A DNA stretch of 64,000 nt from Aplectana chamaeleonis (Eukaryota > Nematoda > Chromadorea > Rhabditida > Cosmocercidae), in assembly GCA_029168955.1 (NCBI GenBank), contig JAPDOI010000117.1, forward strand, positions 496,001-560,000, written 5' to 3'. A program made the translations under genes and the position numbers. Below are positions 57,301 through 63,805 of this stretch, one piece after another; the first letter of the stretch is position 1, and every line of letters starts with the position of its first letter. The notes under the pieces were generated by a model. The model was not told the DNA's origin. It saw only the letters and a list, made by a program, of their open reading frames with translations, and did not search any database.

Positions 57301-59845
57301 GAAGGGGAAGAGGCTGAACATGAGGAATAGAGTGCGGGAGAGGGTGAGTAAGAGGATGTGAACAGGATGAGGAAGAGAACGAGAAAGAGGATGATGAAGA
57401 GTAAGCCAAGGAAGAGGAAGAGAATCAGGAAGAGGTTAAGAAGGAGCAAAACTATGAGGATGAGGATGCGGTAGAGGATGAGTAAGAGGATGTGGAATAG
57501 GAAAAGAAAGAGAATGAGGAAGAGGATTTTGAAGAGTACGAGAATGAAGAAGATGTCGAGAAAGAGAATGAGAAGGAGGATGGGGAAGAGGGTGAGGAAG
57601 AGGATGGGGAAGAGGATGAGGAAGAAGACGAGGACGAGGATCAGGGTGAGGAAGAGGACCAGAGGATGGGGAAAGGGATGAGGACGAGGATGAAGAGGAG
57701 GATAAGGAAGAGGATGAGGAGGGGAATGAGGATGAAAAAGAGAACGAGGAATAGGATGGGGAAGAGGATAAGGATAAGGAAGAGGATAAGGATGAGGAAG
57801 AGCATAACGATGAGGAAAAGAACGAAGACGGCGACGAGAAAGAGGGAATAGGGAGTCTGAAGAACAGTATGAGGGAAAGGATGAGGCAGAGGATAAGAAA
57901 AAAAGGATATCGTGAGGGAGAGGACGATAAAGAGGGTAAGAAGGAAGATGAGGGAGAACAAGAGCACGAGAACGAGGAAAAAGATGGGGAAAAGAATGAG
58001 AATTAGGAAGAGGTAATGATGAGGAAGAAGATGAGGACGAACAAGGGGGGGGGGGGAGAGAATGAGAAAGAGGATTATGAGGAAGTGGAGGGGATGAGGA
58101 AGACGTGGAAGGGGAAGATAAGAAACAGTAAGAGAATGTAGACGTATGACGAAAAAAATGGGAGAGATGAGGGCGAGGAAAAAGGTGAGCCAGGTCACGA
58201 GGAAGCGGTCGAGGGGATGAATATGAGGAAGCGCACAGGCATCTGGAAGAGGATGAGAAAGAGGACGAGGAAAGATACGAGCTATAGCCGTTTGGACATG
58301 GCTTCGAGCTACAAATATGTTTCTTCACTTTGACAAAACCCACCCTTTTTAGTCTCGTCGCCTGATCGACAATAGGAGCGCCGGCCGCCGCAGGCTGTTG
58401 TTGTTGTTGCTGCTGCTGTTGTTGTTGTGGCTGCTGCTGAGCAGCAGCAGCTGCGGCAGAACTGGGAACGTAGCCGGGCGGGAAGCCCGGAGGATACCGG
58501 AACGGAGGAAATCCACCCCGTGTTGGAGGGAAACCACGACCACGGAATTGTGGTGGAAGCCCTCCACGTACCGCGGCAGGTGATGGCGCTCCTGCTGGAG
58601 CAGCAGCGGCAGCAGCCGGTGGCAGCGCTCCGCCGTGACCTGGAGGCATCCCTTGAGGAGCTCCTGCGCCGTGTCCTGGCGGCATTCCCGGTGGACCTCC
58701 ACCAGCCGCTGGTGGTGCCGCTACTCCGTGTCCTGGTGGCATTCCTGGAGGAGCTCCGGCGCTGTGTCCTGGTGGCATTCCTGGAGGAGCTCCGGCGCCG
58801 TGTCCTGAAGGCATTCCTGGAGGAGCTCCGGCGCCGTGTCCTGGTGGCATTCCTGGGGGAACTCCGGCGCCGTGTCCTGGTGGCATTCCTGGAGGAGCTC
58901 CGGCGCCGTGTCCTGGTGGCATTCCTGGGGGAACTCCGGCGCCGTGTCCTGGTGGCATTCCTGGGGGAGCTCCGGCGCCGTGTCCTGGTGGCATTCCTGG
59001 GGGAGCTCCGGCGCCGTGTCCTGGTGGCATTCCTGGGGGAGCTCCGGCGCCGTGTCCTGGTGGCATTCCTTGGGGAGCTCCGGCGCCGTGTCCTGGTGGC
59101 ATTCCTGGGGGAGCTCCGGCGCCGTGTCCTGGTGGCATTCCTGAGGGAGCTCCGGCGCCGTGTCCTGGTGGCATTCCTGGGGGAGCTCCGCCGCCGTGTC
59201 CTGGAGGCATTCCTGGGGGAGCTCCGGCGCCGTGTCCTGGAGGCATTCCTGGGGGAGCTCCGGCGCCATGTCCTGGAGGCATTCCTGGAGGAGCTCCGGC
59301 GCCATGTCCTGGAGGCATTCCTGGAGGAGCTCCGGCAGCCGCTGGTAGTGCTCCACCTCCACGCATTGGTGGCATTCCTGGAGCTCCGGCAGCCGCAGGT
59401 GGTGGTGCACCTCCGCGCATTGGTGGCATTCCTGGTGGAGCTGAAATGAAAAATACATCAGGACATGAATTTCGGTTGACAGCAAGTACAAAATTAGTTA
59501 CACAAACCTCCACGGCCTCGGAAAAAGCCTGGTGGTGGACCCTGCGGGGGCTGGTGCTGGCCGTTATACCCTGGCGGCATGGCGCCACGACCTGGTGGGA
59601 ATCCTCGGAAGGGCGGGCTGAAGCAATTATGAACCTCTTTCTTCCGAAGCCTACGCTGCTGACCTACACAATCTCTTACCGTGCCATTCCTCTGCCACGG
59701 AACGCTTCCCCTGGCGGTCCCTGGTATCCATCTTCAAATCCTCCGTATCCTCCGCCACCCGGTTGATCGAATGCCTGTCCATCATAGGGAGACTGGTCAT
59801 ATTCGTCACCACCGTGCTCACTCCAATTGACGACTTCATGGTTAG
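36249..59845 (-). CDS. tcer-1: TCERG1/CA150 orthologue: WW- and FF-domain transcription elongation/splicing factor
   Basis: Exons in coding order, all on the minus strand with phase-compatible GT/AG junctions: 59680-59845, 59508-59617, 58344-59440, 56518-56707, 52281-52334, 49852-50040, 49624-49787, 47445-47579, 47279-47390, 45255-45406, 45106-45189, 44906-45049, 43591-43709, 43384-43534, 43150-43329, 43009-43080, 41209-41313, 41013-41134, 40789-40948, 40553-40714, 36249-36398 (stop TGA 36249-36251). The sum is 3818 nt, about 1270 residues, against about 1100 in human. Domain order is Gly/Pro-rich repeat N-terminus, three WW domains, an acidic/basic linker ([14 protein letters not shown]), then six FF domains. 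The family links RNA polymerase II elongation with pre-mRNA splicing in the nucleus: WW domains bind Pro-rich splicing factors and FF domains bind the phosphorylated polymerase tail. The start codon was not found: the first exon seen opens in mid-codon after a good acceptor (TACTTTCAG), so at least one 5' exon is missing. The donor of exon 40789-40948 is the least certain border. Confidence 0.92.
36692..37843. mobile_element. TTAA-flanked foldback with GGCAGCATACACGC ends, itself interrupted
   Basis: Flanked by TTAA at 36688-36691 and 37844-37847. Ends AGGCAGCATACACGCTCGTAA and TTACAAGCGTGTATACTGCCT are inverted repeats, and the arms continue (GAAGCGTCAAAAACGACCCA with TGGGTCGTTTTTGATGCTTC). 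Its left arm is broken by the foldback at 36803-37439. Its own centre is the hairpin at about 37483-37740. Confidence 0.85.
36803..37439. mobile_element. Foldback element with ~280-bp near-perfect arms
   Basis: GTTGAAGTTGAATACAGCTT at the left is exactly complemented by AAGCTGTATTCAACTTCAAC at the right, and pairing continues to about 37075/37160 (CACCGGTGGAACAGAAA with TTTCTGTTCCACCGGTG). The left junction motif ACCCACAATACCGT occurs again at about 37483, which suggests the target segment was duplicated or rearranged on insertion. Open frames on both strands read the same palindromic sequence. Confidence 0.85.
37848..38293. mobile_element. TTAA-flanked MITE sharing its left TTAA with the neighbouring element
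   Basis: TTAA at 37844-37847 (shared) and 38294-38297. Ends AGGCAGTATTCACGATAAAT and ATCGTGAACACTGCCT are inverted repeats. It belongs to the AGGCAGTGTTCACGAT family. Confidence 0.85.
39049..39520. mobile_element. TTAA-flanked MITE, AGGCACAGTCCAA family (best copy)
   Basis: TTAA at 39045-39048 and 39521-39524. Left end AGGCACAGTCCAAGCTC, right end GAGGTTGGACTGTGCCT. No coding potential. Located in the last tcer-1 intron. Confidence 0.88.
39812..40022. mobile_element. Decayed remnant of the Mutator-like foldback family
   Basis: GATCGAATTCACAGCGCGGG, GGGGCGCGTTAACCGCGGGC and GCGCCCCAACGACTACG match the arms of the copies at 4049 and 35341, but one end is missing. It is in the last tcer-1 intron. 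Confidence 0.65.
40553..45406 (-). CDS. tcer-1: tcer-1 exons 10-20: FF1 to FF6 (first part)
   Basis: FF1 is recognisable from [14 protein letters not shown] and [17 protein letters not shown] (exon 44906-45049). FF2: [17 protein letters not shown] to [20 protein letters not shown] (43384-43709). FF3: [15 protein letters not shown] to [18 protein letters not shown] (43150-43329). FF4: [23 protein letters not shown] and SAFNEHV (41013-41313). FF5: [13 protein letters not shown] and RWKEARRI (40789-40948). FF6 begins [20 protein letters not shown] (40553-40714) and finishes in the last exon. Charged helical linkers (for example [16 protein letters not shown]) separate the modules. Most introns inside this block are short, except two that have taken MITE insertions (43009-41313 and 44906-43709). 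Confidence 0.92.
41429..41889. mobile_element. TTAA-flanked MITE, AGGCAGTGTTCACGATAA family
   Basis: TTAA at 41425-41428 and 41890-41893. Ends AGGCAGTGTTCACGATAA and ATCGTGAACACTGCCT. The interior resembles the truncated copy after 16395. In the tcer-1 intron between 41313 and 43009. Confidence 0.87.
41947..42154. mobile_element. Short foldback MITE
   Basis: GGGAGTCGCCTCGTAACATC and CTAGTCTCAAATCGAGCTCG on the left pair with CGAGCTCGATTTGAGACTAG and CACGAGGCGACTCC on the right. The loop contains the related GGCGCC/GGCGA motifs. Confidence 0.8.
42370..42568. mobile_element. Foldback MITE, family I (CTGTSSKYTCTGGGCC ends)
   Basis: CTGTCGCTCTCTGGGCCAAA and TTCCGGTCCGCAATTGC on the left pair with GCAAATGCGGACCGGAG and TTTGGCCCATAGAACGACAG on the right, followed by TA. 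Other members are at 46772, 47950 and 49288. Confidence 0.75.
43783..44717. mobile_element. ~0.94-kb foldback element (family H), uninterrupted copy
   Basis: GTTGGAGCGAAAATG on the left and CTTTCACTTCAAC on the right are terminal inverted repeats. Arms of more than 400 bp pair (for example GGCCAAGTGCGATAT, TGCTCATTTGCGAAATATAT, GGTAAACCACCAAACCTGCC and their complements) around a loop with AATAGCATTTTTTTCGCCAA. It is 935 bp long and is the reference for the family. It lies in the tcer-1 intron between exons 44906-45049 and 43591-43709. Confidence 0.88.
45575..45829. mobile_element. Foldback MITE, family G (ACAGTTCAYCTSCGC ends), copy 1
   Basis: ACAGTTCATCTGCGCAATGC on the left pairs with GCATTGCGGAGATGAATTGT on the right. 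Inner GCGAGTATCCTCAGACAGG and CCTGTCTGAGGATACTCGC pair perfectly around GGTTTTTGCCTTTGGCG. A second copy is at 51092-51345. Confidence 0.87.
45960..46191. mobile_element. GC-rich foldback MITE
   Basis: ATAGCTAGGTCCGCGGCTTG and TTTAAACCTCACCTGCGGC pair with CAAGCCACCGACTTAACTAT and GCCGCAAATGAGATTTAAA. The interior has GGCGCGGCAGTCGCAAGCGCC-like complements. Confidence 0.75.
46772..47271. mobile_element. Foldback MITE (family I-like), TA-flanked, abutting a tcer-1 splice donor
   Basis: Flanked by TA (46770-46771 and 47272-47273). Ends CTGTCGATCTCAGGGCCAAA and CGGAGCCGAATTCCGGCC on the opposite strand pair over about 60 bp, through GCTGTTGCATCACGC and its complement. The middle contains G-rich runs (GGGAGGGGAGGG). 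On the tcer-1 strand its first base is the seventh intron base after exon 47279-47390. Confidence 0.87.
47279..50040 (-). CDS. tcer-1: tcer-1 exons 6-9: WW2 and WW3
   Basis: Exon 49852-50040 encodes [14 protein letters not shown] and WW2 ([19 protein letters not shown] then QENTWDKP). Exon 49624-49787 encodes a His/Ala-rich linker ([16 protein letters not shown]). Exon 47445-47579 encodes a Gln/Lys linker and the first half of WW3 ([13 protein letters not shown]). Exon 47279-47390 completes WW3 ([16 protein letters not shown]). The split of WW3 by a 54-nt intron is in phase 0. A foldback MITE begins only 7 nt after the donor of exon 47279-47390. Confidence 0.9.
47950..48225. mobile_element. 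Foldback MITE family I nested in family H (TA target)
   Basis: Inserted between TA (47948-47949) and TA (48226-48227); the outer element would read GCGTAATTATTGAC without it. Ends CTGCGCATCTCTGGGCCGAA and TTTGGCCCAAAGAGCACAG. TA duplication points to the Tc1/mariner group. Confidence 0.85.
48460..48828. mobile_element. hAT-like MITE with 8-bp target duplication
   Basis: Flanked by the perfect 8-bp direct repeat AGCCAGAG (48452-48459, 48829-48836). Ends CAGGGTCAAGCGGGG and CCCCGCTTGACCATG are inverted repeats with one mismatch. The CAGGG terminus and 8-bp duplication are typical of hAT elements. It is inserted in the family H element. Confidence 0.85.
49288..49564. mobile_element. Foldback MITE family I nested in family H (TA target), second copy
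   Basis: TA at 49286-49287 and 49565-49566. Ends CTGTGCTTCTCTGGGCTGAA and TTCGGGCCAGATAAGCACAG; inner AATTGCGTCTCGACACGCTTTG-type arms pair. Closely related to 47950-48225. Confidence 0.85.
51092..51345. mobile_element. Foldback MITE family G nested in family H, copy 2
   Basis: Ends ACAGTTCACCTCCGCACTGC and GCAGTGCGGAGGTGAGCTGT. It interrupts the family H motif GGTGGTTTACCTCAAAGT next to a TA. Same internal GCGAGTATCCTCAGA hairpin as 45575-45829. Confidence 0.85.
51485..51966. mobile_element. MITE with AAGCCTAGTTTTGACTGCA ends
   Basis: AAGCCTAGTTTTGACTGCA on the left pairs with TGCAGTCAAAACTAGGCTTA on the right; the interior has repeated CGCTGC/GCAGCG motifs. Inserted in the right arm of the family H element. 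Confidence 0.82.
52281..56707 (-). CDS. tcer-1: tcer-1 exons 4-5: WW1 and an Ala-rich microexon
   Basis: Exon 56518-56707 encodes WW1 ([20 protein letters not shown] continuing ETVWDKPEK), with the two signature Trp residues and the YFYH aromatic block. A helical Glu/Lys tail ([11 protein letters not shown]) follows. Exon 52281-52334 is only 54 nt (17 codons plus split codons), between acceptor GATTTCAG and donor GTGAGA. It encodes an [16 protein letters not shown] stretch and keeps phase 1 on both sides, so it could be skipped without frameshift. The 3.9-kb and 2.2-kb flanking introns are mostly repeats. Confidence 0.82.
52360..52587 (+). CDS. Possible small membrane protein nested antisense in a tcer-1 intron
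   Basis: A 75-codon frame ends in a strongly hydrophobic segment ([20 protein letters not shown] then VFVLFM) that would make one transmembrane or tail-anchor helix, preceded by a polar N-terminus with Arg residues. A GT-rich donor-like site (CCAGGTATGC) inside the frame and the lack of any recognised homologue leave it doubtful. It starts 26 bp right of the tcer-1 microexon, on the opposite strand. Confidence 0.22.
   Translation: METCCPRLTRTNSKFREEDESEIVQVCSTSAVQQPTSRSMNYRRLFLHDLLVILLIIALAIFSVILVSSVFVLFM
54514..54982. mobile_element. TTAA-type MITE, AGGCACAGTCCAA family
   Basis: TTAA (54510-54513) then AGGCACAGTCCAAGCTC; right end GAAGTTGGGCTGCGCCT followed by TTAG (decayed). Copy of the element at 39049-39520, in the tcer-1 intron between exons 56518 and 52334. 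Confidence 0.78.
56877..58284. repeat. tcer-1: 1.4-kb purine-rich tract (GAGGAT/GAGGAA repeats) in a tcer-1 intron
   Basis: On the plus strand the sequence is overwhelmingly A and G with isolated T and C, in loose repeats of GATGAGGAAGAGGATGAGGA type. On the tcer-1 coding strand this is one huge pyrimidine tract filling the 1.6-kb intron between exon 58344-59440 and exon 56518-56707. It holds open frames in several frames on both strands (Leu/Ile/Phe-rich on minus, Lys/Arg/Met/Glu-rich on plus). These are low-complexity artefacts. Confidence 0.93.
58344..59845 (-). CDS. tcer-1: tcer-1 exons 1-3 (as seen): RGG/GYGG and Pro-Gly-Met repeat N-terminus
   Basis: Exon 59680-59845 encodes an acidic Gly/Tyr stretch ([17 protein letters not shown]) ending in RGRG. 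Exon 59508-59617 encodes [18 protein letters not shown] sequence and a second RGRG. Exon 58344-59440 (1097 nt) encodes MRGGAPPP units, 17 uninterrupted plus two further copies of a 12-residue repeat, Ala-rich spacers, an [14 protein letters not shown] segment and a polyQ run of 11 or more, and ends at ATRLKR. These are low-complexity, probably disordered arms. RGRG clusters suggest RNA binding or arginine methylation (inference). Mammalian TCERG1 has a different, Gln-Ala-based N-terminal repeat. Confidence 0.88.
58640..59340 (-). repeat. tcer-1: Coding minisatellite: 36-bp unit, 12-residue [12 protein letters not shown] repeat
   Basis: Seventeen consecutive 36-bp units plus two more after an Ala/Gly interruption encode [12 protein letters not shown] with few substitutions (A to V, P to S or Q, G to S). 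Because the unit is a multiple of three without stops, other frames on both strands stay open for hundreds of codons. Nucleotide identity between units is very high, implying recent expansion or homogenisation. Confidence 0.95.
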
Positions 59846-60360
59846 CTGAAAGTACGATGTCATTACAAAACCACATATAAAGTACATTTATAAACTAAAT
59901 GGCCACACATTTAGACTATCAAGTTACTCTCCACATATCTAAAACCTTGGCTTTTATTGAACAAGAAGCCGGCTGTCCCAAAACTTTTAAACAAGTGCAT
60001 GAAAGCGAGTACATACAACAGTTTCACGGAATGAAACCCAAATTTTAAAAAAAAAACAGACAAAACTGTGAGCTTGCACACATTACGCACAAAGTGACCT
60101 GCAGAGTTTTGTGGCTTGGCGACGCAATGAGGCTGATCTACGATAATACTGCGGGCTGAAAATTTTCACGACATATTACAATTTTCCCGGTTCTAAACTT
60201 CCTGCAAAATTAGCCGACAACCGGAAAATGCTAATTGACGTAGCATCTCTGGAAACCTCTGGGTATGACGATTCTCAGACAGCCGAATCAGTTGACAAGA
60301 ATGACAACGAAAAATTTCGAAAACGACCGTTGCGAAATTTTAAGACAACGGATTTCGAGG
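59846..60360. other. No supported feature; expected location of missing tcer-1 5' sequence
   Basis: Upstream of the first tcer-1 exon seen I find no convincing coding exon or donor on the minus strand. The in-frame Met at 59876 would require reading through the TTTCAG acceptor and is less likely. A promoter or first exon may lie here or beyond the retroelement cluster. Confidence 0.4.
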
Positions 60361-60369
60361 AAATCGGTA

Positions 60370-60535
60370 TTATACAGGGCGACCATTACAGAATTCGTCC
60401 AAAGGTCCATTTAGTTGGAGAAATGGGTCTCCTCGGACACATGCATAAATGCTCTGTCGTGTCTAGAACTACCGCAGTCCGGACATCTCCTTTTTTTGCA
60501 GCCATGAATAGAGTATTGTCATAGGCCCAGAAACT
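60370..60535 (-). pseudogene. Non-LTR retroelement 3' fragment (copy M3)
   Basis: The minus strand reads CPDCGSSRHDRAFMHV, then an MDLWTN motif with an intervening stop. This corresponds to the C-terminal CPDC-H-F/LT-W-NP segment of the element at 61760-63583. Confidence 0.65.
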
Positions 60536-60539
60536 GGGC

Positions 60540-61160
60540 GACCAGTGTTAGATTCGTCTAAAGGTATATTGTAGCTGATGATGTGGGTCTCATCGGACTA
60601 TTGAATAAATGCAGAGTAAAGCGGCCGGAGGAACCACAGTCTAGGCAAGTATCGGGTATGCTACTGTCGATTCTGTCCACGTAGGACTTCAGCAACGTTG
60701 AGTGTCCGCAGCGCAGTGCAGAGAGGCGAGCGTGCATCTGGCTCGTCTACCCAGTTGAGACTCTGATTCGCAGACGCGAGGCAGCACCGCTCCCAAAATA
60801 GGATTAACAGCCGAACTTTCCAGATAGCCTCGTACGTACTGAGTATGCGCCTCGCGCAACAGACGGATGTGTTCCTATTGTGAATCGTGCCATCTTTGCA
60901 GGTTGCTTTTGTTAGGAGCATCGGCTAAGGGTTTTCTGGTCTCTCTCTCTCTCTTTCTCTCTCCCTCTTCTTACAAACTCAAGTACTCTCCAAGATAAGT
61001 GATTGGGCTGTTTGATGGTGTTTATATGCAGCTGCTGGGCCTGGAGATGGCAATGTTCTTTTACTGGTAGTACCCGAGCCTCGGCGTGTAGATGTTCAAT
61101 GGGCGAACTGCTAGCACACCCGGTGGCGATCCGAAGAGCAGCGTTTTGCACACGCCGTAT
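60540..61160 (-). pseudogene. Non-LTR retroelement 3' fragment (copy M2)
   Basis: The minus strand shows MQNAALRIATGCASSSPIEH then VLPVKEHCHLQAQQLH, later ARSPLCTALRTLN, and a decayed CLDCGSSGR end, with frameshifts and stops. The motif order equals that of the plus-strand copy (LQRAQNTALRVITGC, LLPVKQHCQLQSQQ, CPDC). A CT-rich run (about 60935-60968) occurs inside. Confidence 0.75.
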
Positions 61161-61239
61161 TTTGGTCCAGGATGCTCTACAGTTAGTCGTTCATCCTCTT
61201 CTTCTGCAGCTACGAAGAGACGAAGAGATGGTTTTAGGA

Positions 61240-61780
61240 ACCGGGTGACCATTACAGGATTCGTCCAGAGGTCAATTGTGGTTAGAGAATGGGTTTCTTC
61301 GGGTACATGAATAAATGCGCTGTGTCGTGTACAGCAATCCGGGCATGCATCAGGTCTGCTGCTGCCTATTTTGTAGACGCGGGACATAAGCAATATAGAG
61401 TGATCTCAGCACAGCGAGGCAAGAGCACATCTGTCTCGCCTGCCGAGTTCAGACTCAGACTAGCAAACCTGAGGCGGCACTTATCCCAAATGGAGTTCTG
61501 CCTTCCCAAGATGTCCTTGAACGAACTGGGGAATGCTTCTCGCGCAATGAACCGAGCCTCTACAGATCAGAGTCTGCCCATCTCTGTATATCCACTTTTC
61601 GAGGGGCGTCTGCAAACGGTCTCCCAATTGATCTCCCTCTAACGGGTTTCATCGTTCTTCTTGTTGGATGATTTGGTTGCTTGAGAGCTTTAATAAACAT
61701 CTGCTGTGCCTGGAGTTCACAACGCTCCTTGACTGGCAACATGCAGCTTCCGCAAGCAGATGTTCTACTGCAGAGCTTCT
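61240..61780 (-). pseudogene. Non-LTR retroelement 3' fragment (copy M1)
   Basis: The minus strand shows MLPVKERCELQAQQMFI and PNHPTRRTMKP, then after frameshifts ACPDCCTRHSAFIHVPEE and IDLWTNPVMVTRFL. Same C-terminal region of the same family, arranged head-to-tail with copies M2 and M3. Confidence 0.75.
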
Positions 61781-63590
61781 TTCAAGCTCAGCCGACAAGA
61801 TGTGCCTGCCATAACTGTCTCTGAGATGTCTTCCCTCATCAAAACCATATAGAACTCGCGAGCCGAGGGACCCGACGGTGTGTCAGCCGTCCATCTCAAG
61901 CACTTGCCGGAACTATTCCTTGAATTACTTTGTGACCTAGTCTACTCGTGATTCAGCACTGATGTCGTTCCCGCTAGATGGAAGCAAGCAATTGTTCTTC
62001 CGATCCTCAAGCCTTGCAAACCAGAAGATCAAGCAACTTGGCATCGACCCATCTCCCTTTTGTCCCCTATTGCTAAGTTAGCGGAGAAATCCATCAACCC
62101 GCACCTCCAAGAAGCATTACGACATAACATGCATCAACATGGCTTCAAGAAGGCCCACTCTACCATTACGGCACTCACGTCCATCACAGAACACATAATT
62201 GCTGGCTTCAACATGAAACCTCCAGCTGGTAGAATATAGTCGTGGCAGTTGACTTAACTGCTGCCTTCAATAATGTCAGTATCCCGCTGCTGTCCAAATC
62301 AATCCTGGACTCTACTAGTCCCGACTGGTGCAAAAGATGGACCGATAACTTTGTCAGAAATCGTTCCATTCGTGTGAAATTTGATGGACACTTGTCGAAG
62401 TCTGTCCCCCTGAAGGCAGGCGTCCCACAAGGAGGAGTTTTATCTCCCAGCCTGTTTTCTTTGTATCTGTCTGATGTGCCGAAGCCGTCGTCAAACATCC
62501 ACTTATGTCTATATGCGGATGATATCACTATTTTTTGAACTGACCCTGTCATCGATCGAGCCACTGCTGAGATGAATGAATACCTTGTCAGTCTGGCCAA
62601 GTTCCTGGAATAGAAGCAGCTAAAAGTCTCTCCAATCAAGTCCAGCGTTACTTTGAGCACTACAGCGACTGCCGAACACAAGCTGCATCCCAAGGTTCTT
62701 TGGGAAGAAAATATGCTGCCGTTATCAAAACACCCTCGTCTACTTAGTGTATTCCTGGACACGTCACTGCGTTTTCACGAAAACACACGTATTCGAGCTG
62801 CTGCTGCCAACGCACGTAACAATTCTACGTTCGCTAGCAGGCACTACATTGGGCAGCTCTGAGGAAATTTTGCGAACCACCTACAGGGCTATGGTGCAGC
62901 CGGTGCTGGAATATGGAGCCCCAATATGGTCAAGACACCTGTCGGAAGCCTCATGGAGCAAGCTTCAGCGTGCACAGAACACTGCTCTACGCGTGATCAC
63001 TGGATGCCCTAAATCCACACCGGTATCTCATCTACGTCAAGAGTGTTCGCTACTACCTGTAAAGCAGCATTGTCAACTCCAGTCGCAGCAGTTCCATGTT
63101 GGCATTATAAGGAATTCCACACACCCTAATTTCCCATTACCGTCATCTGGTCCCCATTTCCGACACATTCGCTCGCCACTTCATGCTGCAGTCTCTGTCT
63201 TGGATCGTCAACGTTGGGCGACGTCGGAGCTCAATCGCGTCAGACTACTGGAAATGGAGCATCCCCGATTTGTCAGAGAATACCTTTACTGTGCTCCCCT
63301 AAATCCAATTCTTGGTGACGTGCCCCCCCCGATCGATGACAGCGAAACGGACCTACCCAGAGGTACACGCGTCATCCTGGCAGGTCTACGATGCGGACAC
63401 TCCTCACACCTCGAGGCCTTCGTCCATGAGATCGACTCGTCGACCCCCGACGAATGTCCTGACTGTCACAACCCACGGCACAAATCATTTCATATATTTT
63501 CATGTCCTGCAAGGCCGACTCCTCTAACAGTTATGGAAATGTGGACGAACCCGCGCGATGTGGCTGCCTTTTTACACCTATGAAGAAAAG
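61760..63590 (+). pseudogene. Jockey/CR1-like non-LTR retroelement: decayed reverse transcriptase and C-terminal domain
   Basis: Reverse transcriptase blocks are readable in order: GPDGVSAVHLKHLP, ARWKQAIVLPILKP, RPISLLSPIAKLAEK, QHGFKKAHST, VAVDLTAAFNNV, AGVPQGGVLSPSLFSLYLSD and the catalytic YADDITIF (62509-62535). After a stop, a TAG and a frameshift (about 62840), the thumb/C-terminal part follows: VLEYGAPIWS, LQRAQNTALRVITGC, LLPVKQHCQLQSQQ and a terminal CPDC-H zinc-finger-like motif with MWTNPRDVAAFL. No endonuclease domain is present, so it is 5'-truncated, as usual for this class. The tail is (GATAAGAAG)-type A-rich sequence. Clade assignment is tentative. Confidence 0.88.
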
Positions 63591-63614
63591 CTCTGACGTG
63601 GCCGATAAGAAGAA

Positions 63615-63805
63615 GAAGAAGAGCTTCTTTCACAGCCAGAGGCAATTCTCAGAGCAGCGCTCAGTACACGCTGCAACTCAGTGCAGGTGCTGCCACACTG
63701 ACGCTGCAAACTCCAGAGCAGGCTCATGTATTGCTCTGTAAGTCCCCAGAATAGTCTCTGTGCTGCTGCCCCTTGATGTTCCTCCCAAAGCTCTGCCGAC
63801 ACTAA
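63615..63805 (-). pseudogene. Non-LTR retroelement fragment (copy M4)
   Basis: The minus-strand frame includes TELQRVLSAALRIASGCERS, matching the LQRAQNTALRVITGC motif of the plus-strand copy. It directly abuts the 3' tail of that copy in opposite orientation. Confidence 0.6.

Noticed and set aside
58721..59491. A 256-codon minus-strand frame of [16 protein letters not shown] repeats
   Set aside because: It is the same 36-bp repeat as tcer-1 exon 58344-59440 in the wrong frame; the correct frame links in phase to the WW and RGRG exons.
56784..59588. A 934-codon minus-strand open frame
   Set aside because: It joins genuine tcer-1 exon 58344-59440 to intron sequence through the pyrimidine tract and to the upstream intron. 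Splice sites, phases and the WW/FF homology show it is not one exon. The Leu/Phe/Ser/Pro-rich part is low-complexity intron.
59846..59876. ATG at 59876 as the tcer-1 start codon
   Set aside because: Using it requires translating through TACTTTCAG, a good acceptor; the upstream residues are hydrophobic and unlike the Gly-rich start. A missing 5' exon is more likely, though this cannot be excluded.
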